Part shown: piece after piece, positions 9,334 to 18,734 of the stretch
Layout of the letters: every line of letters begins with the position of its first letter
Position numbering within the stretch: the first letter of the stretch is position 1
NCBI GenBank assembly: GCA_004565275.1
Contig: SDOX01000047.1
Span: 52,813-116,812, forward strand
DNA: 64,000 bases
Direction: 5' to 3'
Source of the DNA: Nannochloropsis salina CCMP1776
Lineage: Eukaryota > Sar > Eustigmatophyceae > Eustigmatales > Monodopsidaceae
The notes under the pieces: model-generated
Told to the model about the DNA's origin: nothing
Seen by the model: only the letters and a program-made list of their open reading frames with translations
Databases searched by the model: none
Made by a program: the position numbers and the translations under genes

Positions 9334-12300
9334 CTGTGCTCTGCCTGCTTTGGTCCTGCTTCCTCTTTTTCCTTCTCCTCTTCTTCTCCTGCCTGGCCAC
9401 TGACCCCCTCCCCCCTTCCCCCTGGCCACTGCCTCCCTCCTCCCCTCTCCCCTCCCGCCTTTCCCCCTCCCGCCCTTCCCCCTCCCGTCCATCCCTTTTC
9501 CCCCTTCCGCCGCACCTTGTCTCTTTCTCAAGGGCAAACGCGGCGTCCTCGGCCGCGACCATTCCCTCAGGTGATGTCGAGGGGCAGGGAGGGAGGGAGG
9601 TAGGGCGGGAAAGGGGGATGAGCCGGTCCAGCACCAGCTGTCGGCTTTTCCCCTTCCCTCGACTCAGGTGCGAGACGGGGGGAGAGAGCTTGAGGCCTTC
9701 CACGAGATCATGCACCAGCTTACGCTGTCGACCGCTCAGGTCGAGGGGGAGGGCCAGGCGCCGGGGGAGGGCGGGGTCGAGGCAAAAGCCGAGGGTCTGG
9801 GCGACCAGAAGGTTGTCGGGCACGGGGCTGGCGGGACGGGTGGAGGGCGGGGGAGAGGAAGGGGCGAAAGCCTCGTCCCCCTCGCCGCCCCTGCCCTCCT
9901 TCGAGCCGCGCTCGGCGTCCTGCCCCCCCCCGTGGCCGGTGCTCCCCGCCTTCCCCCTGCCGACCGTCTCCCCCCCCAACCTTCCCACCCCTCCCCCGGA
10001 ACCCCGGCCTCGACCTTGCCTTCCCTCCTGACCCGTTGGCATGCCTTCGCGCATTTTTGACACCGGCGCGTCCATCCGTGACGTCCTTTTTGCCCCGACT
10101 ACCTCCCTGGATTCCCTTCCCTCCTCCGCGCCCCTCCCTCCCCCTCCTCCGCTTACTCCCCACTCTGGGAGGTACTCCATGGCTGATCGGATCTGCCCCA
10201 CCTCGTCACAATGCTGGAGCAAGGAAGCCAGGAAGGGGTGCCTCCCCACCGTTTCCGAGTCCCCGACCAGGCAACAGTGCCGTTTCGCCCGAGTAACGGC
10301 CACGTTCAACCGCCGGTCGTCCCGGAGAAAGCCCACCTCGCCTCGGTGATTGCTCCGGACCAAGGAGAGCACCACTGCCTCCCGTTCCCCGCCTTGGAAG
10401 CCGTCCACGGACCGAACCTGCAGATCCGGGTACTGCGGGTGCAACAGCGAGCGGAGGCGCTCCACCTGGGCGTTGTAGGGCGTGATGACGGCCACGTCGG
10501 CGGGGGCGAGGCCGGTGCGGCGGAGCAAGGCCTGGACATGGGCCGCCACGACCTGAGCCTCGCCCTCGTTGGCCCGAGAAGAGCTTAGGAGGCTGCGGAC
10601 GCGCACGGTTTTTTTGGGAGCGCGTTGCCGGGAGGGGGAGGAGGAGGGGGAGGAGGGCGGGGGGAGAGGGGGGGTCTTTCCCCTTCTTCCTCCTCCATCC
10701 CGCACCCCGCCGTGTCCAGGAACAACAAGACTGCCTCCGTCATGTCCTCGTCCCCCCCCCTCTTCCCCGTCCTCCCTCTCGCCCTTCCCCAGCCCCGCCA
10801 GCGTCCTCCTGGCCACGGAGGGATCGGCTCGCAAGCGCCCTTCGTACATGGCCCGGGAGGCCCATGCACATATGTCGGCGTGCATCCGGTACTGGACCTG
10901 GAGCATGCAGGCCCGCCCCCCCGCCGGCCCCCCGACCCCGTCCTCCCGCATGAGCCGGTCGAAGAGCGTGACCCCCAGAGCCAAGGCCTCCGCCCGCCCG
11001 CTCTTGACCGTGGGCGCGAGCTGCTTGTGGTCCCCCGCCAGCACCACCCGCCCGCCCCGTTGGATGGGGATCCAGTTGGCGGCTTCCAGGGCTTGCGCGG
11101 CCTCGTCGATCACGACCAGGTCGAAGCGCTCCTCCCGCAAGACCCGGGCCCCCGCCCCCACACAGGTACATAGGACCACCTCCCGCGTCGACACCACCTC
11201 CCCCACCACCCGCGCCTCCCGCGTCCGGAGCTCCCGTCGCAAAGCCCTGGTTTCGCCCCGCCATTGCCTCCGGGCTTCTCGCAGCTGCGGTGTCTTGGGG
11301 GAGACCCCGCGTCGCTCCAAGGCCGCCAGCTCGGCCCGGATGTCACGGACTATGGCGGTCCCGTCCGCTGCCTCCACCAGGGCCTCCAGGGAGTAGGCCT
11401 GGGTGGCGGGGGCGAGGCGGGCGGGGTGACCAAGGCGGACGATACGGACGGGCCGCTTGGACAACTCCGTGCGGGAGGGCGTTGGGTCGGTGGAGGAGGA
11501 GGGAGGGAGCGGGGGAGGGGGCGCCAGGGCCAAGCGCTCGGCGATGTTGTCGACGGCCACGTTCGACGGGGCACAGACCAAGACCCGGCGCCGCTGCCGG
11601 CGCACCGCCTGCAGGATCAGCTCAACCACGGCGGTGGTCTTGCCCGTGCCGGGAGGGCCGTGAATCAAGGCCACGTCCTCCGTGCTCATCCCTAAGGTGA
11701 CGGCGGCCCGCTGAGCGTCGTTCAGGACGGCGCCCGAGTAGGAAGGGCCGTCGGGAGGGAGCTGGGTAGGGGCAGTCTTGGGAACGGGGGGGAGCGTCCC
11801 GAGGCAAGCACGACCACTGAAACACATGTCGATGATCCGGGCGGCAGGGCCGTCGGCCGGGTAGTTGCAGACGTCCTCCACAGCTTGCAGCATCTTCTCG
11901 TGCGTGCTCTCGTTCGAGAGCATGTCCAGGCGCAGATGCCCGCTACCCGGGCCCCCTGCGGCCCAGCCCTCCAAAAGATCGCTGTCCAAGTCCTCTGTGG
12001 AGGCAACCATGTCCACTCTGCCGCCTGTGGTCCGCGCAATCACACCGGTGATCCGTTCATTCCCAGTGGCCCCCGCCCCCGAACCTTTTCTGCTGCTGCC
12101 TTTCATAGACCGCAGCACGACCTCGTCTCCGGCCCCAAAGCCATGCGCAGGCAAGCTTCCGTCCTTTCGTACGGCCGTGGAGGCCCCCAGACTGATGCAT
12201 TTGCGCGCGTATAGACCCGTGCTTATGCCCGCGATGTTCAGATGGAGAAGAGAAACGCCTTTTTCCTGACATTCTTGGGGTGTAAGCTGCGCCAAAGCCG

Positions 12301-12418
12301 CTGTCACTTCTTGTCGTTCTGCCTCCCGCTCCTCTTTTAATGCTGCACGTTGCTGCGTGGCCCAGTTTTCTATCGAGGGGAGCGATGAGAAAGCCCCCTC
12401 CCGGTTACTTCTCGCCAT
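9251..12418 (-). CDS. IGHMBP2: IGHMBP2/SMUBP-2-type superfamily 1 helicase
   Basis: A UPF1-like ATP-dependent 5'-3' RNA/DNA helicase. The first ATG is at 12416-12418 (MARSNREGAFSSLPSIENW); no in-frame ATG lies upstream. The N-terminal 1B/stalk-type region has ECQEKGVSLLHLNIAGISTG, as in IGHMBP2. Walker A is GPPGTGKTT (about 11,650), Walker B is DEAAQA (about 11,100), and motif III/IV is QYRMHADICAWASRAMYEG (about 10,870). The C-terminal RecA motifs are VRSVDGFQGGEREAVVLSLV and RRLNVAVTRAKRHCCLVGD (10,260-10,420). An R3H-like nucleic-acid-binding domain follows (GRQRKLVHDLVEGLKL, about 9,700). The AN1 zinc finger of animal IGHMBP2 is not seen. The last 100 residues are GGA-repeat translation and may be intron. 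Cellular role (translation, tRNA or replication link) is inferred from animals. Confidence 0.92.
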   Translation of the reverse strand: MARSNREGAFSSLPSIENWATQQRAALKEEREAERQEVTAALAQLTPQECQEKGVSLLHLNIAGISTGLYARKCISLGASTAVRKDGSLPAHGFGAGDEVVLRSMKGSSRKGSGAGATGNERITGVIARTTGGRVDMVASTEDLDSDLLEGWAAGGPGSGHLRLDMLSNESTHEKMLQAVEDVCNYPADGPAARIIDMCFSGRACLGTLPPVPKTAPTQLPPDGPSYSGAVLNDAQRAAVTLGMSTEDVALIHGPPGTGKTTAVVELILQAVRRQRRRVLVCAPSNVAVDNIAERLALAPPPPLPPSSSTDPTPSRTELSKRPVRIVRLGHPARLAPATQAYSLEALVEAADGTAIVRDIRAELAALERRGVSPKTPQLREARRQWRGETRALRRELRTREARVVGEVVSTREVVLCTCVGAGARVLREERFDLVVIDEAAQALEAANWIPIQRGGRVVLAGDHKQLAPTVKSGRAEALALGVTLFDRLMREDGVGGPAGGRACMLQVQYRMHADICAWASRAMYEGRLRADPSVARRTLAGLGKGEREDGEEGGGRGHDGGSLVVPGHGGVRDGGGRRGKTPPLPPPSSPSSSPSRQRAPKKTVRVRSLLSSSRANEGEAQVVAAHVQALLRRTGLAPADVAVITPYNAQVERLRSLLHPQYPDLQVRSVDGFQGGEREAVVLSLVRSNHRGEVGFLRDDRRLNVAVTRAKRHCCLVGDSETVGRHPFLASLLQHCDEVGQIRSAMEYLPEWGVSGGGGGRGAEEGRESREVVGAKRTSRMDAPVSKMREGMPTGQEGRQGRGRGSGGGVGRLGGETVGRGKAGSTGHGGGQDAERGSKEGRGGEGDEAFAPSSPPPSTRPASPVPDNLLVAQTLGFCLDPALPRRLALPLDLSGRQRKLVHDLVEGLKLSPPVSHLSRGKGKSRQLVLDRLIPLSRPTSLPPCPSTSPEGMVAAEDAAFALEKETRCGGRGKRDGREGEGREGERREGRGEEGGSGQGEGGRGSVARQEKKRRRKKRKQDQSRQSTGSGGARSAIACSLSRPSPSPVGSSDID

Positions 12419-12854
12419 GGCGGCAACCTGTTGCAGGCTCGACACTTTACACTGAGGAGAAATTTTCGTTGGCGCACGCACCAATCAAAACCTCATGCCT
12501 GGCGCTGTCACGATACCCCTCGTCCTTGTTACTTAACGCCACTCATCAGAGAATGGCATTAAAGGCTTCAGGTTTGTACTGCTGTGAGTGGGAGAGGAGG
12601 TTATTGAGAATGCCATGTCTGTCTCTTTTGTTGTTGTTGTTGTTGTCCTGCATGAGAAATGAAGGTCGACTGGTAGCATAATGAAAAATACATCACACTA
12701 GGAATGCAGATCCGCAATGTGCCTCATCAAATCTGGCCTTTCAGCTCCCCATGTAGGGGTACCTCTCTACAGGAAATAACCAGAACGGGCGAGAGCAGCG
12801 AGTGAGGGCCTGAACGCGTTGGACACCGCACTTTCCAATCATTTTTAAAACAAT
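12419..12854. other. Spacer between helicase and IDO genes
   Basis: Carries the helicase 5' flank. A (TTG)n run of about six units lies at 12,628-12,648. No ORF is supported. Confidence 0.45.
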
Positions 12855-14273
12855 TTACATTTCTTCTTTATATTGTGGCTCTATCGCCATCTTTGAACCT
12901 TCTCTGAGGCCTAAGTCTGTCGATTTGAGGCTTATCGCATGCATTTTCGTCTCCTCTCTGTGCTTGCGAAGGTATACCCTGAAGTCCGAACCCCCTGTCC
13001 CCAATAGTTCGGTGGGGGCAGGTTTGCGAATGTAAGTGTCCGCGGCATGCAGATGTAGAGCACGAAAGTTGGCAAGCGCCTTGATAGCGTCGTTGTAGGC
13101 TGCTCTCAATAAACCTCGTTTTTTAACCACATCCCGTACAAGAGGCCGGTGAGCTTCCAAACGCAGGAGGAAAGAGAGATGGGCGGGTGGCACGTAATCA
13201 CGCATGTCAAGGAGATATTCACGCATGCTATCCTTCTCGTGCTCGATACCCAGGAAGGCGTCAAAGGCAGGGAGGATGCAAGACTGTGCCCCCGTCTCCC
13301 CGTAGTATTGCCGGCGTTCACCCTCAGGCCCGTATCGAAGGCCCTTGGGCAAGCTAGGATTATTCCGCCACCCGCTCATGTAGAGTCGCACGCGATGATA
13401 GTAAATATGTGGGTCGCACGCCTCGTTCATGCGTCGAAGGACACGCTGAATGGTGCACAGGCATGCCTGAATCTCTTCCAGAGCCTCCACCAGAGGTGCA
13501 GCGAGTGGGAGGCCATCCCAGTCGTTATTACTGCTCCTCTCACCCTCACCACCATCGACGTTTCCCCAATCGAGGCTACAGCCTGAACCGCCTTCCCCAC
13601 GGTTGCCCTGCAAGGCCTCAGACTGCTCCACATACCTGAGGATGGCGCCCACTGCCCCTGCACTTTGAGACTCAATCTCCACATGAACACACCGAAACCA
13701 TTCCTCATCCTGCCCGCCCAAAAAGTTGTTCAGACACGCAATGTTGCCTAGCTCCACGGGCTTGGACGCGTCCAGTCGCCGCCAATTGAAGAGGTTGAAA
13801 GTCGCGTATGTCAAGATCGGGGGTCGGCCCCGTCGTCGTGCCACCTCAATCCAAAGGTCGGCCAGCGACTTTGGAATCCAATCACAATCGTGCAGAGCGC
13901 CTCCAGAAGTTGGATCCTCCTCGGAATCAGACATGATCGTGGAAGTCGAAGGCGTCCTCCCCCACACGTAGGCATGCGCCACGAAAGACAGAAGGAGGAA
14001 CAACCGCTCCTCCTCATCCGAAGTCAGTACTGGAGGTAGAGTTAACATGGCAACAGCGCTCAGACGTGACTCAATTTGAGCCCGCACTGTGGCACTTCCG
14101 CATAAAAGGAGTTTAGGGAGGTCGTCCCCCAGGCCCTCAAGCACATGGAAAAGATGAAGTGGGGAGGTTAAAGAAGAGAGGGGAGATGTCCCTGCGGTCA
14201 GGCGGCTTAGAGGATCACGCACGGGCAAGAAACCCCGCGCGGCCGTAACTGCGAATACCTCATCGTTGTTCAT
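12855..14273 (-). CDS. Indoleamine 2,3-dioxygenase family protein
   Basis: Haem enzyme family that opens the indole ring of tryptophan to N-formylkynurenine, the first step of the kynurenine route. The start at ATG 14271-14273 (MNNDEVFAVTAARGFLPVRD) aligns with the family opening RGFLP-DPL. The frame is open upstream but has no ATG. Diagnostic parts: a small-domain segment LLLSFVAHAYVWG (about 13,970-14,010); ACLCTIQRVLRRMNEACDPH (about 13,450); the conserved AQSCILPAFDAFLGIEH (about 13,270); the distal helix DMRDYVPPAHLSFLLRLEAH; and FRALHLHAADTYI (about 13,040), where the central His is the expected proximal haem ligand. GTGGSDFRVYLRKHREET closes the family signature. About 472 residues, within the range of microbial IDOs. 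A single exon. Whether it acts on L-tryptophan cannot be told from sequence. Confidence 0.92.
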   Translation of the reverse strand: MNNDEVFAVTAARGFLPVRDPLSRLTAGTSPLSSLTSPLHLFHVLEGLGDDLPKLLLCGSATVRAQIESRLSAVAMLTLPPVLTSDEEERLFLLLSFVAHAYVWGRTPSTSTIMSDSEEDPTSGGALHDCDWIPKSLADLWIEVARRRGRPPILTYATFNLFNWRRLDASKPVELGNIACLNNFLGGQDEEWFRCVHVEIESQSAGAVGAILRYVEQSEALQGNRGEGGSGCSLDWGNVDGGEGERSSNNDWDGLPLAAPLVEALEEIQACLCTIQRVLRRMNEACDPHIYYHRVRLYMSGWRNNPSLPKGLRYGPEGERRQYYGETGAQSCILPAFDAFLGIEHEKDSMREYLLDMRDYVPPAHLSFLLRLEAHRPLVRDVVKKRGLLRAAYNDAIKALANFRALHLHAADTYIRKPAPTELLGTGGSDFRVYLRKHREETKMHAISLKSTDLGLREGSKMAIEPQYKEEM

Positions 14274-14604
14274 GTCAGGTTGACCCGTGCGTGCTCCGCT
14301 TAGTACTTGTATCGTCTGTTGAGGTTTGAGAAGATGAGATGCAGCGCAGAGCCAAGCAAGCAAGAATGACGTCCGTCCACCGCCCAGTCATTTTCTTTGC
14401 GGTCACGAGGTAAAAGCCCTTTCTGAATCTCATATTCATCAAGTTTTTACTTCGAAAATTTAAAACATTTGGAGTATTTAAGCTGGGCTGCGTACCGATT
14501 CACTTCCCGTTCTGTGTTCTGCGACACCCATCTCATACCACTGAACACCCTCCCACTGGAAGCTTTCTAATCTAACATTGGAATTCGACGTTTCGACCAC
14601 CGAT
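14274..14604. other. Short spacer between IDO and RIO1 genes
   Basis: About 330 AT-richer bases holding the IDO upstream region and the RIO1 3' end. Nothing else recognised. Confidence 0.4.
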
Positions 14605-16530
14605 TTACCGCTTTTTTCGCGCGCCCGACGTTGCTTTGATCCTGCTTTTCTTCACGTTTTTGGGGATCTTGGTTTTGCGTCTCTCCTGCTGATCCGCCTT
14701 CACTGCCTTCTTGTCGGCTTTCCGTTGGGCCTTGGCGGCTTTCCGCTCCTCTTCGGTCAAACCTCGACCACTCATGCCTCCTTTCTTCTTTTCCAGCCAC
14801 TCCTTTTCCTCGTTCCTGCCCTCATCCCCATCTTCATCTTCATCTTCATCTTCATCTGTGCCCTCCTCCTCCTCTACCTCTTCTTCCTCCTCTTCCCCCT
14901 CCTCCTCCTCCTCCTCCTCCTCCTCCTCACTCTCCTCCTTTGCAAATGCTTTCATCTCCGCATGCACATCTTCTCTGGCTTCCTCTTCCTCGGCCTCCCC
15001 CTCCGCCCTCCTGGCCTCCCCCTCCGACTCGCACGCGGCCTGCCGTCGCCCTTGCTTCGCCGGAACCAACATCTCCCGCACGGCTGCCGCATACACTTGC
15101 TCCCGCTCCCCGGCCTCGATCCGCCGCGCCTCCTCGAAGCTGTTGGGCAGCTCGTGCAGCGAGCGAGGAATGTAGCTCTTCATGAACACCGCCTCCTCCT
15201 GCCTCTCCTTCAACCTCTCCTCTTCCTCTTTCTCATCCCTTCGCCCTTCATCTCCCCCTTCCTCTGGGCCTCCCTCCTGCTCCTCATCCACAGCCTCCTT
15301 CAAGCTTTTCAAAGCCGCCTTCACCTCCTCCTGCGAGGTCCCCAGGCCCCCGTCCACCACAAAGTCGAACGTCCGCCGCGTCCCCGCCACCCACACCCCT
15401 CTCCGTTGGAAAAAGGCGTTCACATTCAGACAATCCTTCCGCAAAAAGTCCCAGGCCTGAGGGTGGTCGTGCTCCACGCTCTGGGAGACGTCGATCACGA
15501 TCACCTGGCCTTCGTGGTACAGCAGATTGTACTCGCTCAGATCCCCGTGGACGAGGCGGCAGTCGTGATGCAGCCGCCGCATGTAGCCAAGGCAAGACCA
15601 GTAGGCCTCCTCGAGCCTCCGAGGCCCCAGCTGCACGTCTTTCAACCGCGGTGCTGGCCACCCCCCCGTGCCCACGAAGTCCATCACGAGCACGTGCCCC
15701 TTCAGCACCACCGGCCGCGGCGCTGGTATGCCGGCGGCTGCGAGACGACGCAGATTCCGCATCTCTTTCTCCGCCCACAATTTGACCATCTTCCTGGGAT
15801 TGCTCCGACAATACCCGTGCCGAAACCGAAACTCGCCCGACACGTACCGGTCCCGGTCTTTGAAGACCAGGATTGAGGTCTTGAACACTTTGATCGCGTA
15901 GGCTTTCCCCGCCGGATCTTGGGCATAATACACGTTCGCTTCTTTCCCCGTGCTTAGACAGCCGTCAATGCTGGCCAGAAAGCCCTTGCTTAGCAACCGC
16001 CAGAGGATTAGGCGCGTGCGTGGATCCAACACCTGCTCCGTAGTGGCCCGCTCGTCACGCCCCGTGTGTGTGACCCGCTTCTCGGCCGTCCTCTCGCTTC
16101 TTGTGATGTCGTTTCGCACGGACTGGGACAGATTCACGCTGCGATGGCTTTCTAATCGAGCAGCTGCGGCGGCAGCAGAGGCGCCTCCCCATCCTCGTGT
16201 ACCTCCTCCAAGCATCGCCTCCGACCCTTCACCGAGCAGTAACCCCTCCAAATCTGCATACTCGTCCTCTAATCCATCTTCATCATCGTCTTGCTCGGTT
16301 TCAAAATGATTATGGTCCTTGGCGGTGTGAGTTTTCACATGTCGTGATCCGCGCGTTTGATCCTCGTCGAAGGGGGATGCTAATTGCAGGTTGGTCAAAG
16401 ATAAACCATTTGCCAAGTCTTGAAGGTGGTTTGAATTATGTATCGTGTCGTTTTCATCGCTAGCATCATCGAATTGGCCCTCAATCGTGGTGTCCGTTCG
16501 TGGTGCTGGAGGTAGCCCGAGAGCTGCCAT
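14605..16530 (-). CDS. RIOK1: RIO1 atypical Ser/Thr kinase/ATPase
   Basis: Acts in late cytoplasmic maturation of the 40S subunit (20S to 18S rRNA). The start at ATG 16528-16530 (MAALGLPPAPRTDTTIEGQF) is the first in-frame ATG. After an acidic N-terminal region, the RIO domain begins near 16,020 (LWRLLSKGFLASIDGCLSTG). It contains the RIO1 nucleotide loop STGKEANVYYA, the catalytic Lys in AIKVFKTSILVF, DRDRYVSGEFRFRHGYC, the hinge VMDFVG, the catalytic loop LVHGDLSEYNLLY and the metal-binding motif VIDVSQSVEHDHP, which is specific to RIO1. The C-terminus is long, acidic then lysine-rich, ending in a basic tail (KKSRIKATSGARKKR) that could be a nuclear or ribosome-binding element. The (CTC/CTT)n tracts at 14,840-14,935 encode the acidic run. 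A single exon. Confidence 0.95.
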   Translation of the reverse strand: MAALGLPPAPRTDTTIEGQFDDASDENDTIHNSNHLQDLANGLSLTNLQLASPFDEDQTRGSRHVKTHTAKDHNHFETEQDDDEDGLEDEYADLEGLLLGEGSEAMLGGGTRGWGGASAAAAAARLESHRSVNLSQSVRNDITRSERTAEKRVTHTGRDERATTEQVLDPRTRLILWRLLSKGFLASIDGCLSTGKEANVYYAQDPAGKAYAIKVFKTSILVFKDRDRYVSGEFRFRHGYCRSNPRKMVKLWAEKEMRNLRRLAAAGIPAPRPVVLKGHVLVMDFVGTGGWPAPRLKDVQLGPRRLEEAYWSCLGYMRRLHHDCRLVHGDLSEYNLLYHEGQVIVIDVSQSVEHDHPQAWDFLRKDCLNVNAFFQRRGVWVAGTRRTFDFVVDGGLGTSQEEVKAALKSLKEAVDEEQEGGPEEGGDEGRRDEKEEEERLKERQEEAVFMKSYIPRSLHELPNSFEEARRIEAGEREQVYAAAVREMLVPAKQGRRQAACESEGEARRAEGEAEEEEAREDVHAEMKAFAKEESEEEEEEEEEEGEEEEEEVEEEEGTDEDEDEDEDGDEGRNEEKEWLEKKKGGMSGRGLTEEERKAAKAQRKADKKAVKADQQERRKTKIPKNVKKSRIKATSGARKKR

Positions 16531-17758
16531 CCAAAAAAGTGATGCAGCGAAAGATACCTTCAGAGGACCTGTGCAAGCAGGAGTAATGACGAGTAAAATC
16601 AATGCCCTGTTCCTCCATCCCTCATCTCGCTACCTAGTACACAAACAACCATGCCCCACCTTCCCAAGCCAGTGTGAGCACGCCTACGGCCGCAAGCGCG
16701 GCTCCGGAGCCTCCGGGTCTGATTGCGATGACGCCATCGCAGACCGTTCCGATCCGCCCGTTGCCTAACGGCCGACGCGTTGGCAGAGATGGCCCGACGT
16801 GTCCGTGCTTGCTGCCCGCGAGGGAAGGGACTCGTGGGACAAAATTGGGATAAATGTCGGTGTACCACACTGATATTACGGATGATACCTGGTGAAGAGT
16901 CTTTGAAGCGGCGGCCTTGGGCCTGCAGAAATTTTACCGCTGGCCAATGAACTTTCCCTGGAACCTTGTTTGGTGCCAAGATTTTTCCTCCAAAAAAATT
17001 CAGGAGGGTCTCGCCGTCTGCCCTTGCCCGGGGCGACCTGGTTATCAAGTGTCACTCCTTTGTGACTAGGAAAACATCTTATGTAGAAAAAAGGCAATAG
17101 TCAGGGTCAGACTTCTGAAAAGCGTTGTTAGCCTTTTGTCACATGGTTAATATCTGACCCGATGTCTGCGCTGGCCATAAATCGCACCACATTAATTATC
17201 TGTCGGCGGAGCCGTCGTGGTCTGGCAACGGCAGGCGGGGGACGATCGCAAGGCTTGTTAACACACGATAGCCTACCACGTCGACACCCCCGGGTCTGAC
17301 TTGCCTGTTGTATGAGCCATGACGTCGGAGGTCCTGTGACCAGATGTGTCTCTCCGACCTCTCCCGTTCCAGCGTCCTGCGCCTATGAACAACTTTCTAC
17401 CTCAACTTCTTGACATCCTACGTGTACGGCATCGAGCGTGTACGAAGTTCCACTCACCTTGTCATTTCTGGCTCACTGCATCGTTACAGGCGAAGTAGCG
17501 AGGTGTCGTACGCAATCGGGACATCTCCTCTGCCTCGTTCTCAATTGTCGCAGTACTTGCGTCGGCAGTCAATCTCTGGTGTGCCGGGCACGTGATCCTT
17601 GCCTGCAAACGGATACAAGTCAACCCTCCGGCGCGCGCAGTCGCCACGCTTTCATTCCCAAAAGCGTGCATTACAGCCACGCACCCCTGTCAGAAGGACT
17701 TGTCTTGGGCAGCATAGCTTCGGGCGCTCGGACTACCATCAGAACTCGTCAACCTCCG
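16531..17758. other. Intergenic region upstream of RIO1
   Basis: No ORF with recognisable protein content. It contains an 8-bp inverted repeat, GGGTCAGA at 17,104-17,111 and TCTGACCC at 17,153-17,160, separated by 41 bases; a related GGGTCTGAC occurs near 17,292. No tRNA or snRNA signature was recognised. Confidence 0.4.
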
Positions 17759-18355
17759 ATGCCCGATATACCCAGGGACTCCCAAGCCGGTACCTCCTCC
17801 ATCGCCCCTGACATCGTTCGGCCCGCGCCCCATGGCGCCGGGATGCGTGTAAGAGAACCGCATCTGGTTCCTATTCCTTCCAGAGGAGAGGCAAGAGTCA
17901 ACAATCTTCACAGGCCGACAGCGCGTTGTGGCGCGGTACCTCCTCCCCCCTCCCTCTCCCTCACCCTCGGCCTGGACGCCGTTCTAGTCCTGCCTCAATG
18001 GCCCCGCGTCCTTCCTCACGAAGGGGCGGTGGATGTCTTCCCTCTGCCACAAGCGGGCACAGCACTGGTGGAGGGAATGGAGGAAGGGTTGGACGAGGAG
18101 AAGGACGAGGAGGACATGCTGCTGCCTGTGGGGCCCGCTCTTTTTCGGCGGACGTGTGCGGTCCTGGTCGCGAGGGAAGAAGGGGGGGGAGTGGAGGAGG
18201 ACGGGGAATTAGAGGAGGGCCGCCAGCCCTTGTCGCCGGTGCGTCGGGACTCAAGAGAAAGTGGAGATCCCTCTTTTTTCAAACTATCGGCCCCGGAGTT
18301 CTCCTCGTCACATGGGCGAGCAGTGGCTGGACCAGGCCCACAAGAGCAACAATGA
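17759..18355 (+). CDS. Hypothetical protein, weak ORF
   Basis: The ATG at 17,759 opens 198 codons (MPDIPRDSQAGTSSIAPDIV...). The middle looks protein-like (LTLGLDAVLVLPQWPRVLPH, VFPLPQAGTALVEGMEEGLD), followed by acidic and Ser/Pro-rich sequence. No family is recognised. The same frame stays open upstream to about 17,438 without another ATG, so an upstream exon is possible. It faces the 3' end of the Lys/Glu-rich gene. In GC-rich DNA such an ORF could be chance. Confidence 0.25.
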   Translation: MPDIPRDSQAGTSSIAPDIVRPAPHGAGMRVREPHLVPIPSRGEARVNNLHRPTARCGAVPPPPSLSLTLGLDAVLVLPQWPRVLPHEGAVDVFPLPQAGTALVEGMEEGLDEEKDEEDMLLPVGPALFRRTCAVLVAREEGGGVEEDGELEEGRQPLSPVRRDSRESGDPSFFKLSAPEFSSSHGRAVAGPGPQEQQ

Positions 18356-18734
18356 CAAGATCGTAATTAGAGGTGGAGAAAGGGGTGGAAACATCCGGGA
18401 CGGGCGGCATGTATAAGTACACACACGTCGTAACAAAGTGACAAAAAATGATGCGTGACCAATGAGGTGTTGGGGCACGGGCGCCGACTCTCTAGTCTCT
18501 TCTTTCGGTCGCTTTTGGCCTCCGACTGAGTCGCTTCACCTGTTCTCTTCAGGACACAGCTTTTATATCTGCTCATTCCCACAACAGTCCCTTCATCGTC
18601 CTCAACCCTGTCGATCCTCCCGCCCGAACACACCTTGAAGGAGACAGGTCGCATCAGGGGACCGTATAAACACATCTACTCGCAGACATGCACCACATGC
18701 GCTTCATCCCTCCCTTCTCCTTCCTCCTTTCACT

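Noticed and set aside
14578-15876. 432-codon plus-strand ORF rich in Leu/Phe that looks membrane-like
   Set aside because: Its hydrophobic runs are the reverse complement of the acidic CTC/CTT tracts of RIO1 on the minus strand.
16531-18734. Possible tRNA or snRNA genes in the non-coding stretch
   Set aside because: No cloverleaf with A/B boxes (a GGTTCGA-type T arm) or snRNA core was found by eye. A tRNAscan/Infernal run would settle it.
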